A DNA stretch of 11,734 nt from JBKDZR01 sp047971485 (GTDB lineage: Bacteria; Pseudomonadota; Alphaproteobacteria; Rhodobacterales; Rhodobacteraceae): contig JBKDZR010000046.1 in NCBI GenBank assembly GCA_047971485.1, positions 1 through 11,734 of the forward strand, read 5' to 3'. Positions 1 to 7,382 of the stretch are shown here, piece by piece. The notes beneath the pieces were generated by a model, which had not been told where the DNA came from, made no database searches, and was given only the letters and a program-made list of their open reading frames with translations. The position numbers and the translations under genes were made by a program. Numbering within the stretch: position 1 is the first letter of the stretch; every line of letters starts with the position of its first letter.

Positions 1-536
1 CGCCACAACACAACCGGCACGCGTTCGGTGACCACGGCGGACAGGATGCCGCCGGGCTTGATGCGCAGGTCCACCGTCTCGACAGCGTCCAGTTTCAGCA
101 CCCGTTCGCGCAGCCTGTCCAGGTCGATATCGAAGCTTGAGGCCGGCAGATCGACCGGCAGCATCGCCCGCAATCCCTTGTCCACGGCGGGCGAGGCACC
201 CTCGATGGTCATCATCCTGACCATGAAGGCGTCGCGATGCTGGATCTTGTCGACCACCCCGTCGATGCCGCCGACCAGATTGGCCCGGCGGGTATCGTCC
301 GACAGCCAGACCCCGGCCACCAGCGCGGCCAGAAAGGCCGGGATGCCGATATGGACAAGCCGCCGCACCAGCGGCCGCAGCATCATCCGGTTCAGCCGAT
401 AGGCCAGACGCGAGGGCGCCGGATCGCGGCGCGGGGCGCGCTGCACCACCGGTTCGGGACGCAGCGGGGCATGACGACCCGACACCGGCCTGCCGCCATC
501 GCCCCGAACGCGGGCAAAGGGGTTCACTCCCTGCAT
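1..536 (-). CDS. ftsQ: Cell division protein FtsQ, N-terminal part (cut by window edge)
   Basis: FtsQ is a bitopic inner-membrane protein that bridges early and late divisome proteins through the FtsQLB complex. I translated 178 codons from the ATG at 536-534 to the window edge; the C-terminal half lies outside. Visible parts are a basic, proline-rich cytoplasmic tail (residues 1-60), one membrane segment (about 61-78), and a periplasmic POTRA-type region (about 104-175) containing TIEGAS near 110-115 and a segment ending in VVTERVPVVLW, as in other FtsQ proteins. The start is set by a strong AAGGAGG at 541-547, four bases upstream, inside the end of ddl. The reading frame overlaps ddl by 13 bp, so translation is probably coupled to it. 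ftsA and ftsZ would be expected next, beyond the left edge. Family assignment is firm; only the 3' end is missing. Confidence 0.93.
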   Translation of the reverse strand, partial: MQGVNPFARVRGDGGRPVSGRHAPLRPEPVVQRAPRRDPAPSRLAYRLNRMMLRPLVRRLVHIGIPAFLAALVAGVWLSDDTRRANLVGGIDGVVDKIQHRDAFMVRMMTIEGASPAVDKGLRAMLPVDLPASSFDIDLDRLRERVLKLDAVETVDLRIKPGGILSAVVTERVPVVLW

Positions 537-1438
537 AGCGCCTCCTTGACGATCCAGTCGCACAGGGCCGGGAAATCCAGGCCCGCATGGGCCGCCTGTT
601 CGGGGGCCAGCGAGGTGGGCGTCATGCCCGGCTGGGTGTTCACCTCCAGCAAGATCACCCCCTCGGTCCCACGCGTCTCATCCCAGCGGAAATCCGCCCG
701 GCTCAGCCCCCGACACCCCAGCGCCTCATGGGCGCGCACCGCATAGTCCATGCAGGCCTCAAACACCGGCTGCGGGATCTCGGCGGGCAGCACATGGCGC
801 GATCCACCCGGGGTGTACTTGGCATCGTAATCGTACCAGCCCTCGGTCAGGATATCGGTCACCGTCAGCGGCCGGTCCCCCAGCACCGCCACGGTCAGTT
901 CCCGCCCCGGGGCGAAGCGTTCAACCATCACCTGATCAGGCATGTCAGGGGCAAGGGCCGGCGGGCCATCCGCCGCATTATGAACCAGATAAATCCCGAC
1001 CGAAGATCCCTCATTGTTCGGCTTGACCACATAGGGCGGCGCCATGACATGACGGGCCCGCACCTCGGCCGCCGGACACAACAGACTGTCGGTCACAGGC
1101 AGGCCCGCCGCGCGAAAAGCATCCTTGCTGCGTTGCTTGTCCATCGCCAAAGCCGAAGCCAGAACCCCCGAATGGGTATAGGGCAGCCCCATCCATTCCA
1201 GCAGACCCTGAACACAGCCATCTTCACCCCAACGGCCGTGTAGCGCGTTGAATACGACATCCGGGGCCGTCTCGGCCAATTGCCGGGCCAGATCCGCGCC
1301 GGCATCCATTTCCGCCACGCGAAACCCAGCCGCGCGCAATGCCGCAGCACATTCCCGCCCCGACGAAAGTGACACCGCACGCTCCGCCGACGGCCCGCCC
1401 ATCAGGACGGCCACCAATGGGTCTGTCTTCAGTGACAT
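524..1438 (-). CDS. ddl: D-alanine--D-alanine ligase
   Basis: This ATP-grasp enzyme joins two D-alanines to make the dipeptide that MurF adds to the UDP-MurNAc-tripeptide. The 304 residues match the usual Ddl length. The N-terminal motif GGPSAERAVSLSSG (14-27) carries the conserved Glu19. The ATP-binding loop is KPNNEGSSVG (139-148), and the substrate-loop motif YDYDAKY (202-208) is the tyrosine-containing form typical of D-Ala-D-Ala ligases rather than VanA-type D-Ala-D-Lac ligases. RADF (247-250) and LEVNTQPGMT (264-273), followed by PTSL, form the metal and C-terminal substrate site. The ATG at 1438-1436 has a modest GAGG-type ribosome site just upstream. The gene lies 116 bp after murB and overlaps ftsQ by 13 bp. 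All key motifs are intact, so it should be active. Confidence 0.97.
   Translation of the reverse strand: MSLKTDPLVAVLMGGPSAERAVSLSSGRECAAALRAAGFRVAEMDAGADLARQLAETAPDVVFNALHGRWGEDGCVQGLLEWMGLPYTHSGVLASALAMDKQRSKDAFRAAGLPVTDSLLCPAAEVRARHVMAPPYVVKPNNEGSSVGIYLVHNAADGPPALAPDMPDQVMVERFAPGRELTVAVLGDRPLTVTDILTEGWYDYDAKYTPGGSRHVLPAEIPQPVFEACMDYAVRAHEALGCRGLSRADFRWDETRGTEGVILLEVNTQPGMTPTSLAPEQAAHAGLDFPALCDWIVKEALCRE
541..547 (-). promoter_or_regulatory. Shine-Dalgarno site of ftsQ
   Basis: On the minus strand this reads AAGGAGG, a seven-base match to the anti-Shine-Dalgarno sequence, with a four-base spacer to the ftsQ ATG. It sits inside the ddl coding region and decides the ftsQ start. Confidence 0.8.
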
Positions 1439-1517
1439 CCCCTGCCTCGATTTTTCCGGGGCCGCGCTTATTGCCCGTGCCCTCTGACTGCTCTCATACC
1501 CGTTTGCCGGGCTTTGA

Positions 1518-1532
1518 TTACCCCGGCGTTAA
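1518..1532. promoter_or_regulatory. Possible CtrA-binding box upstream of ddl
   Basis: The plus strand reads TTAC, seven bases, then TTAACC. The CtrA consensus in alphaproteobacteria is TTAA-N7-TTAA, so seven of eight core bases match and the right half is followed by CC, as in many functional sites. It lies about 80 bp upstream of the ddl start, in the larger of the gaps immediately preceding the ddl-ftsQ pair. The same bases also form a short inverted repeat (CCCGG at 1522-1526, CCGGG at 1533-1537), which offers a competing explanation. This is a sequence match only; no clear sigma-70 -10/-35 pair was seen next to it. Confidence 0.3.
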
Positions 1533-1554
1533 CCGGGACTGCGGAAACGGCCGC

Positions 1555-2490
1555 TTATGATCCGGCTTCGCCTACCCGCATGATTTCCCATTCTAGCGTC
1601 ACGCCGCTGGTCTGGAAAACCCTTTTTCGCACCTCTTCCCCCAACCCCTCCAGATCAGCCGCACTGGCCCCCCCGGTGTTGATCAGAAAATTGGCGTGCT
1701 TTTCCGACATCTGGGCCCCGCCGCGCCGGGCGCCGCGCATACCCGCGTCTTCAATCAGCTTCCAGGCCTTCATCTCGTGGGTGTCATCGGCCAGGCCGGT
1801 TGAACTGTAGCCCGCCGGGTTGCGAAAGGTCGACCCGGCCGAGCGCGCCTTCGTCGGCTGGCTGGCATCACGCCGCGCCACCTGATCTGCCATCCGCGCC
1901 GCCAGTTCCGCGGAATCCCCCGGTGCCGCGCGGAACGTGGCCTCCGTAAGCACCCAACCTTCGGGCAAATCACTGTGGCGATAGCGAAACCCCAGATCCC
2001 CGGCGCTGAGGGTCACCGAGTCGCCCCCCCGCGTCACCGCCTTGGCGGACACGAAATGATCGGCAACATATGACCCGTAACACCCCGCATTCATTCGCAC
2101 CGCCCCCCCGATCGAACCCGGAATGGTCCGCAGAAAGGTCAGATCCCGCCCAGCCTCGGCCGCCTTGCGCGCCACATGGGCATCCAGCGCCGCCGCGCCC
2201 GCCGTCACCAAATCCCCCTCGATCCGGATCCCGGCAAAGCCCCGGCCCAGCCGGATCACCGTGCCCCGGATCCCGCCATCGCGCACGATCAGGTTGGATC
2301 CGACCCCCAGCGCGAAAACCGGCTCATCCGACCCAAGCCCGGCCATCACCGCCTGCAACGCTGCCATATCCGCCGGCAGAATCAGCCGATCCGCCCTGCC
2401 GCCCACACGCAGCCAGGTCAGGTCCGACAGGGGCTTGTCGATCTCTGGGGTCACCAAAGTCAATCCTTCAATCTTCAACGGGGGGCACAT
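1555..2490 (-). CDS. murB: UDP-N-acetylenolpyruvoylglucosamine reductase MurB
   Basis: MurB is a cytosolic FAD enzyme that uses NADPH to reduce UDP-GlcNAc-enolpyruvate to UDP-MurNAc. From the ATG at 2490 it has 311 residues. Flavin-binding motifs are GVGSNLIV (62-69) and PGSIGGAVRMNAG (124-136). GSTFRNP (219-225) holds the proton-donating Ser220, and the C-terminal segment GVTLEWEIMRVG (296-307) carries the conserved glutamate. The length and the SxFRNP form suggest the shorter type II class. The ATG overlaps the upstream membrane-protein gene by 23 bp and has only a weak ribosome site. A GTG at 2454-2452 is an alternative: it is preceded by GAAGGA (2464-2469) with a nine-base spacer, lies just after the upstream stop, and would give 299 residues. 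The frame stays open further upstream to 2571, but that part lies inside the neighbouring gene and is unlikely to be translated. Confidence 0.95.
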   Translation of the reverse strand: MCPPLKIEGLTLVTPEIDKPLSDLTWLRVGGRADRLILPADMAALQAVMAGLGSDEPVFALGVGSNLIVRDGGIRGTVIRLGRGFAGIRIEGDLVTAGAAALDAHVARKAAEAGRDLTFLRTIPGSIGGAVRMNAGCYGSYVADHFVSAKAVTRGGDSVTLSAGDLGFRYRHSDLPEGWVLTEATFRAAPGDSAELAARMADQVARRDASQPTKARSAGSTFRNPAGYSSTGLADDTHEMKAWKLIEDAGMRGARRGGAQMSEKHANFLINTGGASAADLEGLGEEVRKRVFQTSGVTLEWEIMRVGEAGS

Positions 2491-2998
2491 CGGTCCCAGG
2501 GGCAATTTGCCCCAGCTCCCGGTCAATATACTGCTGGCGCTGATCTTCACGCTCCTGCGCCCGCGCCGCAAGCCGGCCAGTGCGCAAATGGTTCAGGGGC
2601 ACAACCACCACCCCGATCACCGCAATGATCAGACCAAGCCGTTCCGCCCCCGGAAAGAACATCCCAATCAGGGCAATGAGGATAAAGCCCATGGCCAGCT
2701 TGCCCGTGCGCACACCCTTGGGCGCATCCGTCTCAGGCCCATCATTGACCCAGACCGAGCCACCGCTGGCCAGATCGCGCAGCGTGACAGGCTGCCCCGC
2801 ACGCAGCAACAGCGCACAGGCCGCCCCTTCGACAAGGACCGGACCACCCGCAGCAACGGTTATGGAACACTCCTGACCATCGGCAAGCCGAACGACCACC
2901 TGATCAAGGACCGGCCCCTCCCCCGATCCGGGCCCCGCCCCGGAACGGATCGAAACAAGAGTGCCGGCTTTTACCGTGAACGGGTCAAGATGGGTCAT
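2468..2998 (-). CDS. Unrecognised membrane protein between murC and murB
   Basis: I do not recognise this 176-residue protein. The N-terminal 100 residues look soluble, beta-prone and glycine-rich. They are followed by two short hydrophobic segments (about 101-115 and 121-136) split by FFPGAERLG, which could form a membrane hairpin. A charged, Arg/Glu/Gln-rich tail (about 139-162) and an acidic end ...PPVED follow. The start at 2998 is chosen because AAGAGG (3004-3009) sits five bases upstream. An in-frame ATG at 3055 would add 19 residues but lacks equal support. The gene begins 72 bp after murC and its stop overlaps the start region of murB, so it is very probably co-transcribed and perhaps coupled. 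Base composition resembles its neighbours. A role in the cell envelope is inferred from context only. Confidence 0.75.
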   Translation of the reverse strand: MTHLDPFTVKAGTLVSIRSGAGPGSGEGPVLDQVVVRLADGQECSITVAAGGPVLVEGAACALLLRAGQPVTLRDLASGGSVWVNDGPETDAPKGVRTGKLAMGFILIALIGMFFPGAERLGLIIAVIGVVVVPLNHLRTGRLAARAQEREDQRQQYIDRELGQIAPGTDVPPVED

Positions 2999-3070
2999 CG
3001 GAACCTCTTCGATGCGGGCTGCGGCGGAACCCCTGTCCCGTCCGGCAAAGGTCAAGGGAACATCAGCCCC

Positions 3071-4507
3071 TCAAACCGGATCAGCAACACCCAACCGCTG
3101 GGGCAGGCCATTGGCCCAGGCGCTGATCGTGCCCGCCCCGAGACAAACCACCATATCACCGGGACGGGCCTGTTCGCGGACCAGGCGTTCCAGATCGTCC
3201 TCGCTGACCACGGCACGGGCATGGCGATGGCCATGGGCTATCAGGCCCTGCACCAGATCCTCACGGGTTGCGCCCTCGATCGGGGTCTCGCCAGCAGAAT
3301 AGACCTCGGCAATGCCGACAACATCGGCCTCGTTGAAACAGGCGCAGAAATCCTCGAACAGGGAATGCAGGCGGGAATAGCGGTGCGGTTGATGCACGGC
3401 GATGATCCGCCCCTGATCACCGATCGCCTGACGCGCGGCGCGCAACACGGCGGCAATTTCCACCGGGTGGTGGCCATAATCGTCGATGATCGTCACACCA
3501 TCCACCTCGCCCACCTTGGTAAAGCGACGGTTGACCCCCTTGAACGCGGCCAGCGCCTCGCGGATCCGGGCGCGCTTCATGCCCAGATGGCGGGCCACAG
3601 CTACGGCGGCCAGCGCATTGGAGACGTTGTGATCCCCGGGCATGGGCAGGGTGCAGCCCTCGATCACCTTGTCCTCGGCACGCAGCTGCACGTCGAAATG
3701 CGCGATACCGCCCTCGTAGCGCAGGTTGATCGCCCGCACATCGGCCTGGGCGTTGAACCCATAGGTCAGCACCCGGCGGTCAGTCACTCGGCCAACAAGG
3801 GCCTGGACCTCGGGGTGATCGGTGCAGCAGACGGCCAGCCCGTAGAAGGGGATATTGGTGACGAAGTTATAGAACCCGTCACGCAGGTTCTGGATATCGC
3901 CCCAATGCTCCATATGCTCGGGGTCGATATTGGTGACGATGGCAATGGTCGCCGGCAGCCGGTTGAAGGTGCCATCGGATTCATCGGCCTCCACCACCAT
4001 CCACTCACCCGCCCCGATCCGGGCGTTGGAGCCGTAGGCATGGATGATGCCCCCGTTGACCACGGTCGGATCAATCCCGCCGGCATCCAGCAGCGTGGCA
4101 ACCATGGTGGTGGTGGTCGTCTTGCCATGGGTACCGGCCACCGCAACGTTGGATTTCAGACGCATCAGTTCCGCCAGCATCTCGGCACGACGCACAACCG
4201 GCAAGCCACGGCGGCGGGCCTCATCCAATTCAGGGTTGCCCGGCTTGATCGCCGAGGAAATCACCACCACCTCGGCCGCAGCCAGGTTCTCGGCCACCTG
4301 GCCAATGAAGATCCGCGCCCCCATGCGGGCCAGCCGATCCGTGATCTTCGATGGTTTCAGATCGGAACCTTGCACCTGATAGCCATGGGTCAGCAGAACC
4401 TCGGCGATCCCGGACATGCCGATGCCGCCGATGCCGACGAAATGGATCGCCCCCAGTTCCAGCGGTAGTTTTGTCGCCGCGTTCATCCGTGCTTCCCAAT
4501 GTTTCAT
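3071..4507 (-). CDS. murC: UDP-N-acetylmuramate--L-alanine ligase MurC
   Basis: MurC adds L-alanine to UDP-MurNAc using ATP, the first amino-acid step of the stem peptide. The 478 residues fit the family. The N-terminal Rossmann motif is GIGGIGMSG (25-33), the P-loop GTHGKTTTT (125-133), and the central metal region EADESDGTF (173-181). GDHNVSNALAA (291-301), RRF (327-329), DDYGHHP (342-348) and QPHRYSR (373-379) complete the Mur-ligase signature. The ATG at 4507 shares ATGA with the murG stop and has AGGA eight bases upstream. A second ATG at 4486 (giving MNAATKLP) has GGGAAG in front and is the form I would expect from related species, so the true start may be seven codons later. No motif is missing. 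Confidence 0.97.
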   Translation of the reverse strand: MKHWEARMNAATKLPLELGAIHFVGIGGIGMSGIAEVLLTHGYQVQGSDLKPSKITDRLARMGARIFIGQVAENLAAAEVVVISSAIKPGNPELDEARRRGLPVVRRAEMLAELMRLKSNVAVAGTHGKTTTTTMVATLLDAGGIDPTVVNGGIIHAYGSNARIGAGEWMVVEADESDGTFNRLPATIAIVTNIDPEHMEHWGDIQNLRDGFYNFVTNIPFYGLAVCCTDHPEVQALVGRVTDRRVLTYGFNAQADVRAINLRYEGGIAHFDVQLRAEDKVIEGCTLPMPGDHNVSNALAAVAVARHLGMKRARIREALAAFKGVNRRFTKVGEVDGVTIIDDYGHHPVEIAAVLRAARQAIGDQGRIIAVHQPHRYSRLHSLFEDFCACFNEADVVGIAEVYSAGETPIEGATREDLVQGLIAHGHRHARAVVSEDDLERLVREQARPGDMVVCLGAGTISAWANGLPQRLGVADPV

Positions 4508-5604
4508 GCTGCAAGTCCTGTTGATGCTATTTCTTCGACCAATTCAACCAGCTGCTCGGTGGCGTCCGGCAGGCCTGTGTCCAACGCGCCATGGGCCATC
4601 TTGACGGCCGCGCCCGGGTTTTCCAGCACGGCGCGGATCTGTGTGGCCAGGGCCTCGGGCGTGAATTTGCTTTCCGGCATCACGATCGCGGCCCCGGCGC
4701 CCAGCATGGCACGGGCATTGGCCGTCTGGTGATCGCCGGCCGCCGCCGCATAGGGCACCAGGATCGCCGGGCGTCCTATGACACACAGATCAGCCACGGA
4801 TGACGCCCCGGCCCGGCTGATCACCAGCTGAGCATCGGCCATGCGCGCAGGCACATCGGCGAAAAAGGGCATCACCTCAGCCTCGATGCCGGAATGGGAA
4901 TAGAAGGTGGTGACCCGGGTCAGATCCTCGTCCCGGGCCTGCTGGGAAATGCGCAGGCGAGATTGCAGGCCCTCGGGCAGCAGCGAAATGGCGGTTGGGA
5001 CGACCTCGGCCAGGATGCGGGCGCCCTGACTGCCGCCGATGACCAGCAGGCTCATCGGATAATCGCCGGGCGGGATATAGGGCGCACCGGCCCGGGCCAG
5101 AATGGCGCCGCGCACCGGGTTGCCCGTGTGATAGGCAGTCGTGCCCTCAGGCAACGCGGTGGGCCAAATCCCGCAAGCGACGGCATCGACCCGCTTGGCG
5201 AAATAGCGGTTCACCTTGCCCAGGACACCGTTCTGTTCATGGATCACGCGGGGCAGTTTCGGCAGCGTGGCCGCCGACAGCGCCGGGATCGAGGGATAGC
5301 CGCCAAAGCCCACGACAACCGCCGGGGGATCGCGGCGCAGCCGGCTGGCGGCTTCCCAGATCCCTTCAGCGATCAACACCGGGGCCTTCAGTTTGGCCAT
5401 CACGCCGCCGCGCGCGAAGGTGGCCGAGGGGACCTGATCAATCCTGACCGCGTCGGGGAAGGCCTGGGTGTAGCGGGCGCCGCGCTCATCCGTGCTCAGC
5501 TTGACCCGCCAGCCACGCGCCAACAGCGCCTCGGCCAGGGCCTGGGCCGGGAACATGTGGCCACCGGTGCCCCCGGCGGCCAGAACTGCCAGACGTCCCG
5601 CCAT
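4504..5604 (-). CDS. murG: Lipid II synthase MurG (GT28 glycosyltransferase)
   Basis: MurG transfers GlcNAc from UDP-GlcNAc to lipid I on the cytoplasmic face of the membrane, making lipid II. The 366 residues form two Rossmann domains. The first has GGTGGHMFPA (11-20) and HEQN (122-125). The second has the UDP-sugar elements GGSQGA (190-195), SRAGASS (263-269) and AGDHQTANA (289-297). The hydrophobic patch around residues 66-85 may help membrane contact. The start overlaps the ftsW stop as TGATG, and the stop overlaps murC as ATGA. No good Shine-Dalgarno sequence precedes it, so coupling to ftsW translation is likely. FtsW uses the product of MurG, so the two neighbours act consecutively. 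Confidence 0.97.
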   Translation of the reverse strand: MAGRLAVLAAGGTGGHMFPAQALAEALLARGWRVKLSTDERGARYTQAFPDAVRIDQVPSATFARGGVMAKLKAPVLIAEGIWEAASRLRRDPPAVVVGFGGYPSIPALSAATLPKLPRVIHEQNGVLGKVNRYFAKRVDAVACGIWPTALPEGTTAYHTGNPVRGAILARAGAPYIPPGDYPMSLLVIGGSQGARILAEVVPTAISLLPEGLQSRLRISQQARDEDLTRVTTFYSHSGIEAEVMPFFADVPARMADAQLVISRAGASSVADLCVIGRPAILVPYAAAAGDHQTANARAMLGAGAAIVMPESKFTPEALATQIRAVLENPGAAVKMAHGALDTGLPDATEQLVELVEEIASTGLAA

Positions 5605-6767
5605 CAGCCCGCCAGCCGCAGCACATCGGCAATCTGGCCCTGAGGCCGCTTGCGGGTCAGGGCCAGCAGCATGCCAATGGTGATCCCGGCGGCAATCACC
5701 GAGGATCCGCCATAGGACACGAAGGGCAGTGTCATCCCCTTGGTTGGCAGCAGGCGCACGGCCACCCCCATGTTGACCATCGCCTGCATGCCGAAGATGC
5801 AGGCCAGCCCGGTCCCGGCGTAGCGCACGAAAGGGTTGCGTTCGTTCAGCAACCGCAAAAGCGACCGCACCACCACCACGGCATACAGCGCGATCACGAA
5901 CAGAACCAGGATCAGCCCGTATTCTTCGGCAGCCACGGCAATGATGAAATCGGTATGGGCATCGGGCAGGAAAGATTTGACCTCGCCCTCACCGACACCG
6001 ACGCCAAAGATGCCCCCCTCGCGGATGGCATTGGCAGCATAGCCGATTTGGGTGGTCGGATCGATTTCATCGGACAGGTAGCCGTCGATGCGCCGGGCGA
6101 AATGGGCCGAGTTCTGATAGGCAAAGAGCCCCCCCACTGTCACCACCCCGGCCACGCCCAGCATCAGCACCATCGGCGCACCGGCGACGAAATACATCAC
6201 CCCCCAGGCAAAGACGATCAGCGCGGCCTGCCCGAAATCCGGCTGCATCGCCAGGATCGCCACGATGACCACCGCCAGCAGAAAGGACAGGGTGCGCCCC
6301 GGCGGGCCGTTCACCTCCTGGCCCGCTGACAGCAGCCAGCCGGCCAGAATGACATAAGCGGGTTTAAGAAACTCGGACGGCTGGAGACTGCCAAACCCCA
6401 GCGAATACCAGCGCACCGCCCCCTTGCCGAAATTCGTCCCGAAAAATGGCAGAAACGCCAGCGCGATGAACGCAGCGAAAAAGGAGATCACCCCCAGCCG
6501 GCGCACCTGACGCGGGCTGAGCATGGAACAGAACAGGATCGCCCCCAGCCCCATCAGGCCAAAGACAGCCTGTTTCTCGACATAATAGAACTGATCCAAC
6601 CCGTTGCGCTGTGCCAGCGGCGGCGAGGCCGCCAGCCCCAGCAACAGCCCGACAGCGAACAGCGTCATGACACAGACCAGCGACCAGCGGTCAATCGTAC
6701 GCCACCATTTGGGAAGGATGGGCTCACCCCCGGCAACGGGGACGGCGCCATGGGCCATCTCGGTCAT
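5604..6767 (-). CDS. ftsW: Septal peptidoglycan glycosyltransferase FtsW
   Basis: FtsW is the SEDS-family polymerase that links lipid II into glycan strands at the septum together with FtsI. From the ATG at 6767 it has 387 residues with about ten membrane segments and a cytoplasmic N-terminus. Conserved elements are QPSEFLKPAY (129-138), QPDFGQA (175-181), the periplasmic FLPDAHTDF (266-274) with the acidic residue implicated in catalysis, AAEEYG (279-284), and KGMTLPFVSYGGSS (343-356). The start was chosen because the protein then begins MTEMAHGA, as I recall for Paracoccus relatives, with an AGG seven bases upstream. An in-frame ATG at 6836 would add 23 residues without hydrophobic or family character. 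The stop overlaps murG. A 147-bp structured gap separates it from the upstream GFA gene. Confidence 0.96.
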   Translation of the reverse strand: MTEMAHGAVPVAGGEPILPKWWRTIDRWSLVCVMTLFAVGLLLGLAASPPLAQRNGLDQFYYVEKQAVFGLMGLGAILFCSMLSPRQVRRLGVISFFAAFIALAFLPFFGTNFGKGAVRWYSLGFGSLQPSEFLKPAYVILAGWLLSAGQEVNGPPGRTLSFLLAVVIVAILAMQPDFGQAALIVFAWGVMYFVAGAPMVLMLGVAGVVTVGGLFAYQNSAHFARRIDGYLSDEIDPTTQIGYAANAIREGGIFGVGVGEGEVKSFLPDAHTDFIIAVAAEEYGLILVLFVIALYAVVVVRSLLRLLNERNPFVRYAGTGLACIFGMQAMVNMGVAVRLLPTKGMTLPFVSYGGSSVIAAGITIGMLLALTRKRPQGQIADVLRLAG

Positions 6768-6792
6768 GTCTTTGCCTGTATGTGCTGCTTTG

Positions 6793-6806
6793 TCCGGTCT
6801 GCCGGA
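6793..6806. repeat. Short inverted repeat in the ftsW leader
   Basis: TCCGG, four bases, CCGGA form a perfect five-base stem 26 bases upstream of the chosen ftsW start. It is the last of four inverted repeats in the gap before ftsW. A role in leader RNA structure is possible but unproven. Confidence 0.35.
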
Positions 6807-6855
6807 TCTTGGCGGGCAGGATATGGCAAACCCCACCGTGACACCAGCATTTTAA

Positions 6856-6884
6856 GGCCGGTCGGGGCAGGAACTTGCCCGGCC
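6856..6884 (-). terminator. Bulged hairpin downstream of the GFA gene, possible weak terminator or attenuator
   Basis: GGGCA (6865-6869) pairs with TGCCC (6876-6880) across a six-base loop. Outer GGCC arms (6856-6859 and 6881-6884) extend the stem with a one-sided five-base bulge. In the transcribed direction the hairpin is followed by TTAAAATGC rather than a T run, so efficient intrinsic termination is doubtful. Confidence 0.3.
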
Positions 6885-6900
6885 GTCGGGTTTGCCCGAC
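6885..6900. repeat. Perfect six-base inverted repeat after the GFA gene
   Basis: GTCGGG, TTTG, CCCGAC gives a perfect six-base stem with a four-base loop. It adjoins the 6856-6884 hairpin and lies 15 bases past the GFA stop. Tandem hairpins like these can slow polymerase or protect mRNA ends; neither is shown here. Confidence 0.45.
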
Positions 6901-6901
6901 C

Positions 6902-6913
6902 CTGTCCTGACAG
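6902..6913. repeat. Near-palindrome next to the GFA stop codon
   Basis: CTGTC, CT, GACAG is a twelve-base near-palindrome ending one base from the GFA stop codon. It could be a protein-binding half-site pair, or simply part of the cluster of inverted repeats in this gap. Confidence 0.3.
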
Positions 6914-6914
6914 A

Positions 6915-7382
6915 TCAGGACGCGGCAGTCAGCACAGCATACCGGGCAAGGCTGGCGGCGGGCCACATCTCTTGCCGGTTATAGAAGGCCTCGAAGGCGG
7001 GCAGATGATCCGACAAGGCCAGCCAGGGCTGTTTGGTCGAGGTGAAAATATGCGCCCCGGGCGGGCATTTACCCGGCTCATCCAACGTGCCAACCCGGAC
7101 ACAGGCCATCTTGCGGCCAAGGCGGCCATAGTAGCTCCAGACCGCAATGCGGCAGGTTGGGCAGCGGGCAATGTGCTGGCCATGGCCCGATTGTGACGGG
7201 ATCGTGACATAGTCCGGCACGCCGGACAGCAAGTGCAGGCGGTCTGTCTCGATCATCGCATTCATGGCAAAGGCCGCGCCGGTTTCGCGCTGACACCAGG
7301 TGCAATGGCAGCAATGGGTGAACAAGGGCGCCTCGGTCAGGCGATAGCGGATCTCGCCGCAGGTACAGCCGCCGTCCATCAT
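6915..7382 (-). CDS. GFA-family zinc protein (glutathione-dependent formaldehyde-activating-like)
   Basis: The 155 residues match the GFA/CENP-V fold, named after an enzyme proposed to speed S-hydroxymethylglutathione formation. The cysteine pattern is complete: GGCTCG (4-9, Cys6 and Cys8), CHCTWC (25-30, Cys25/27/30) and CPTC (74-77). HIFTSTKQPW (111-120) is the usual C-terminal signature. Many family members have no known substrate, so a formaldehyde role here is only a family inference. The start shares bases with the murD stop: ATG at 7382 or, with better spacing from GGAG (7387-7390), the adjacent ATG at 7379. It is therefore translationally tied to murD. ftsW follows after 147 bp. I see no mechanistic link to peptidoglycan synthesis, and the placement inside the dcw genes is odd. 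Confidence 0.9.
   Translation of the reverse strand: MMDGGCTCGEIRYRLTEAPLFTHCCHCTWCQRETGAAFAMNAMIETDRLHLLSGVPDYVTIPSQSGHGQHIARCPTCRIAVWSYYGRLGRKMACVRVGTLDEPGKCPPGAHIFTSTKQPWLALSDHLPAFEAFYNRQEMWPAASLARYAVLTAAS

Noticed and set aside
524..1438. Ddl considered as a vancomycin-resistance D-Ala-D-Lac ligase
   Set aside because: The YDYDAKY loop and the position inside a dcw cluster fit a housekeeping D-Ala-D-Ala ligase, and no vanH or vanX neighbours are present.
2123..4468. A 781-codon open frame on the plus strand
   Set aside because: It lies antisense to murB, the membrane-protein gene and murC, all firmly identified. Its translation is rich in His/Gly/Arg/Gln with no domain I recognise, typical of stop-free antisense frames in GC-rich coding DNA.
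4894..5643. A 249-codon plus-strand frame opposite murG
   Set aside because: It is fully antisense to murG and lacks any motif, so it is a shadow frame.
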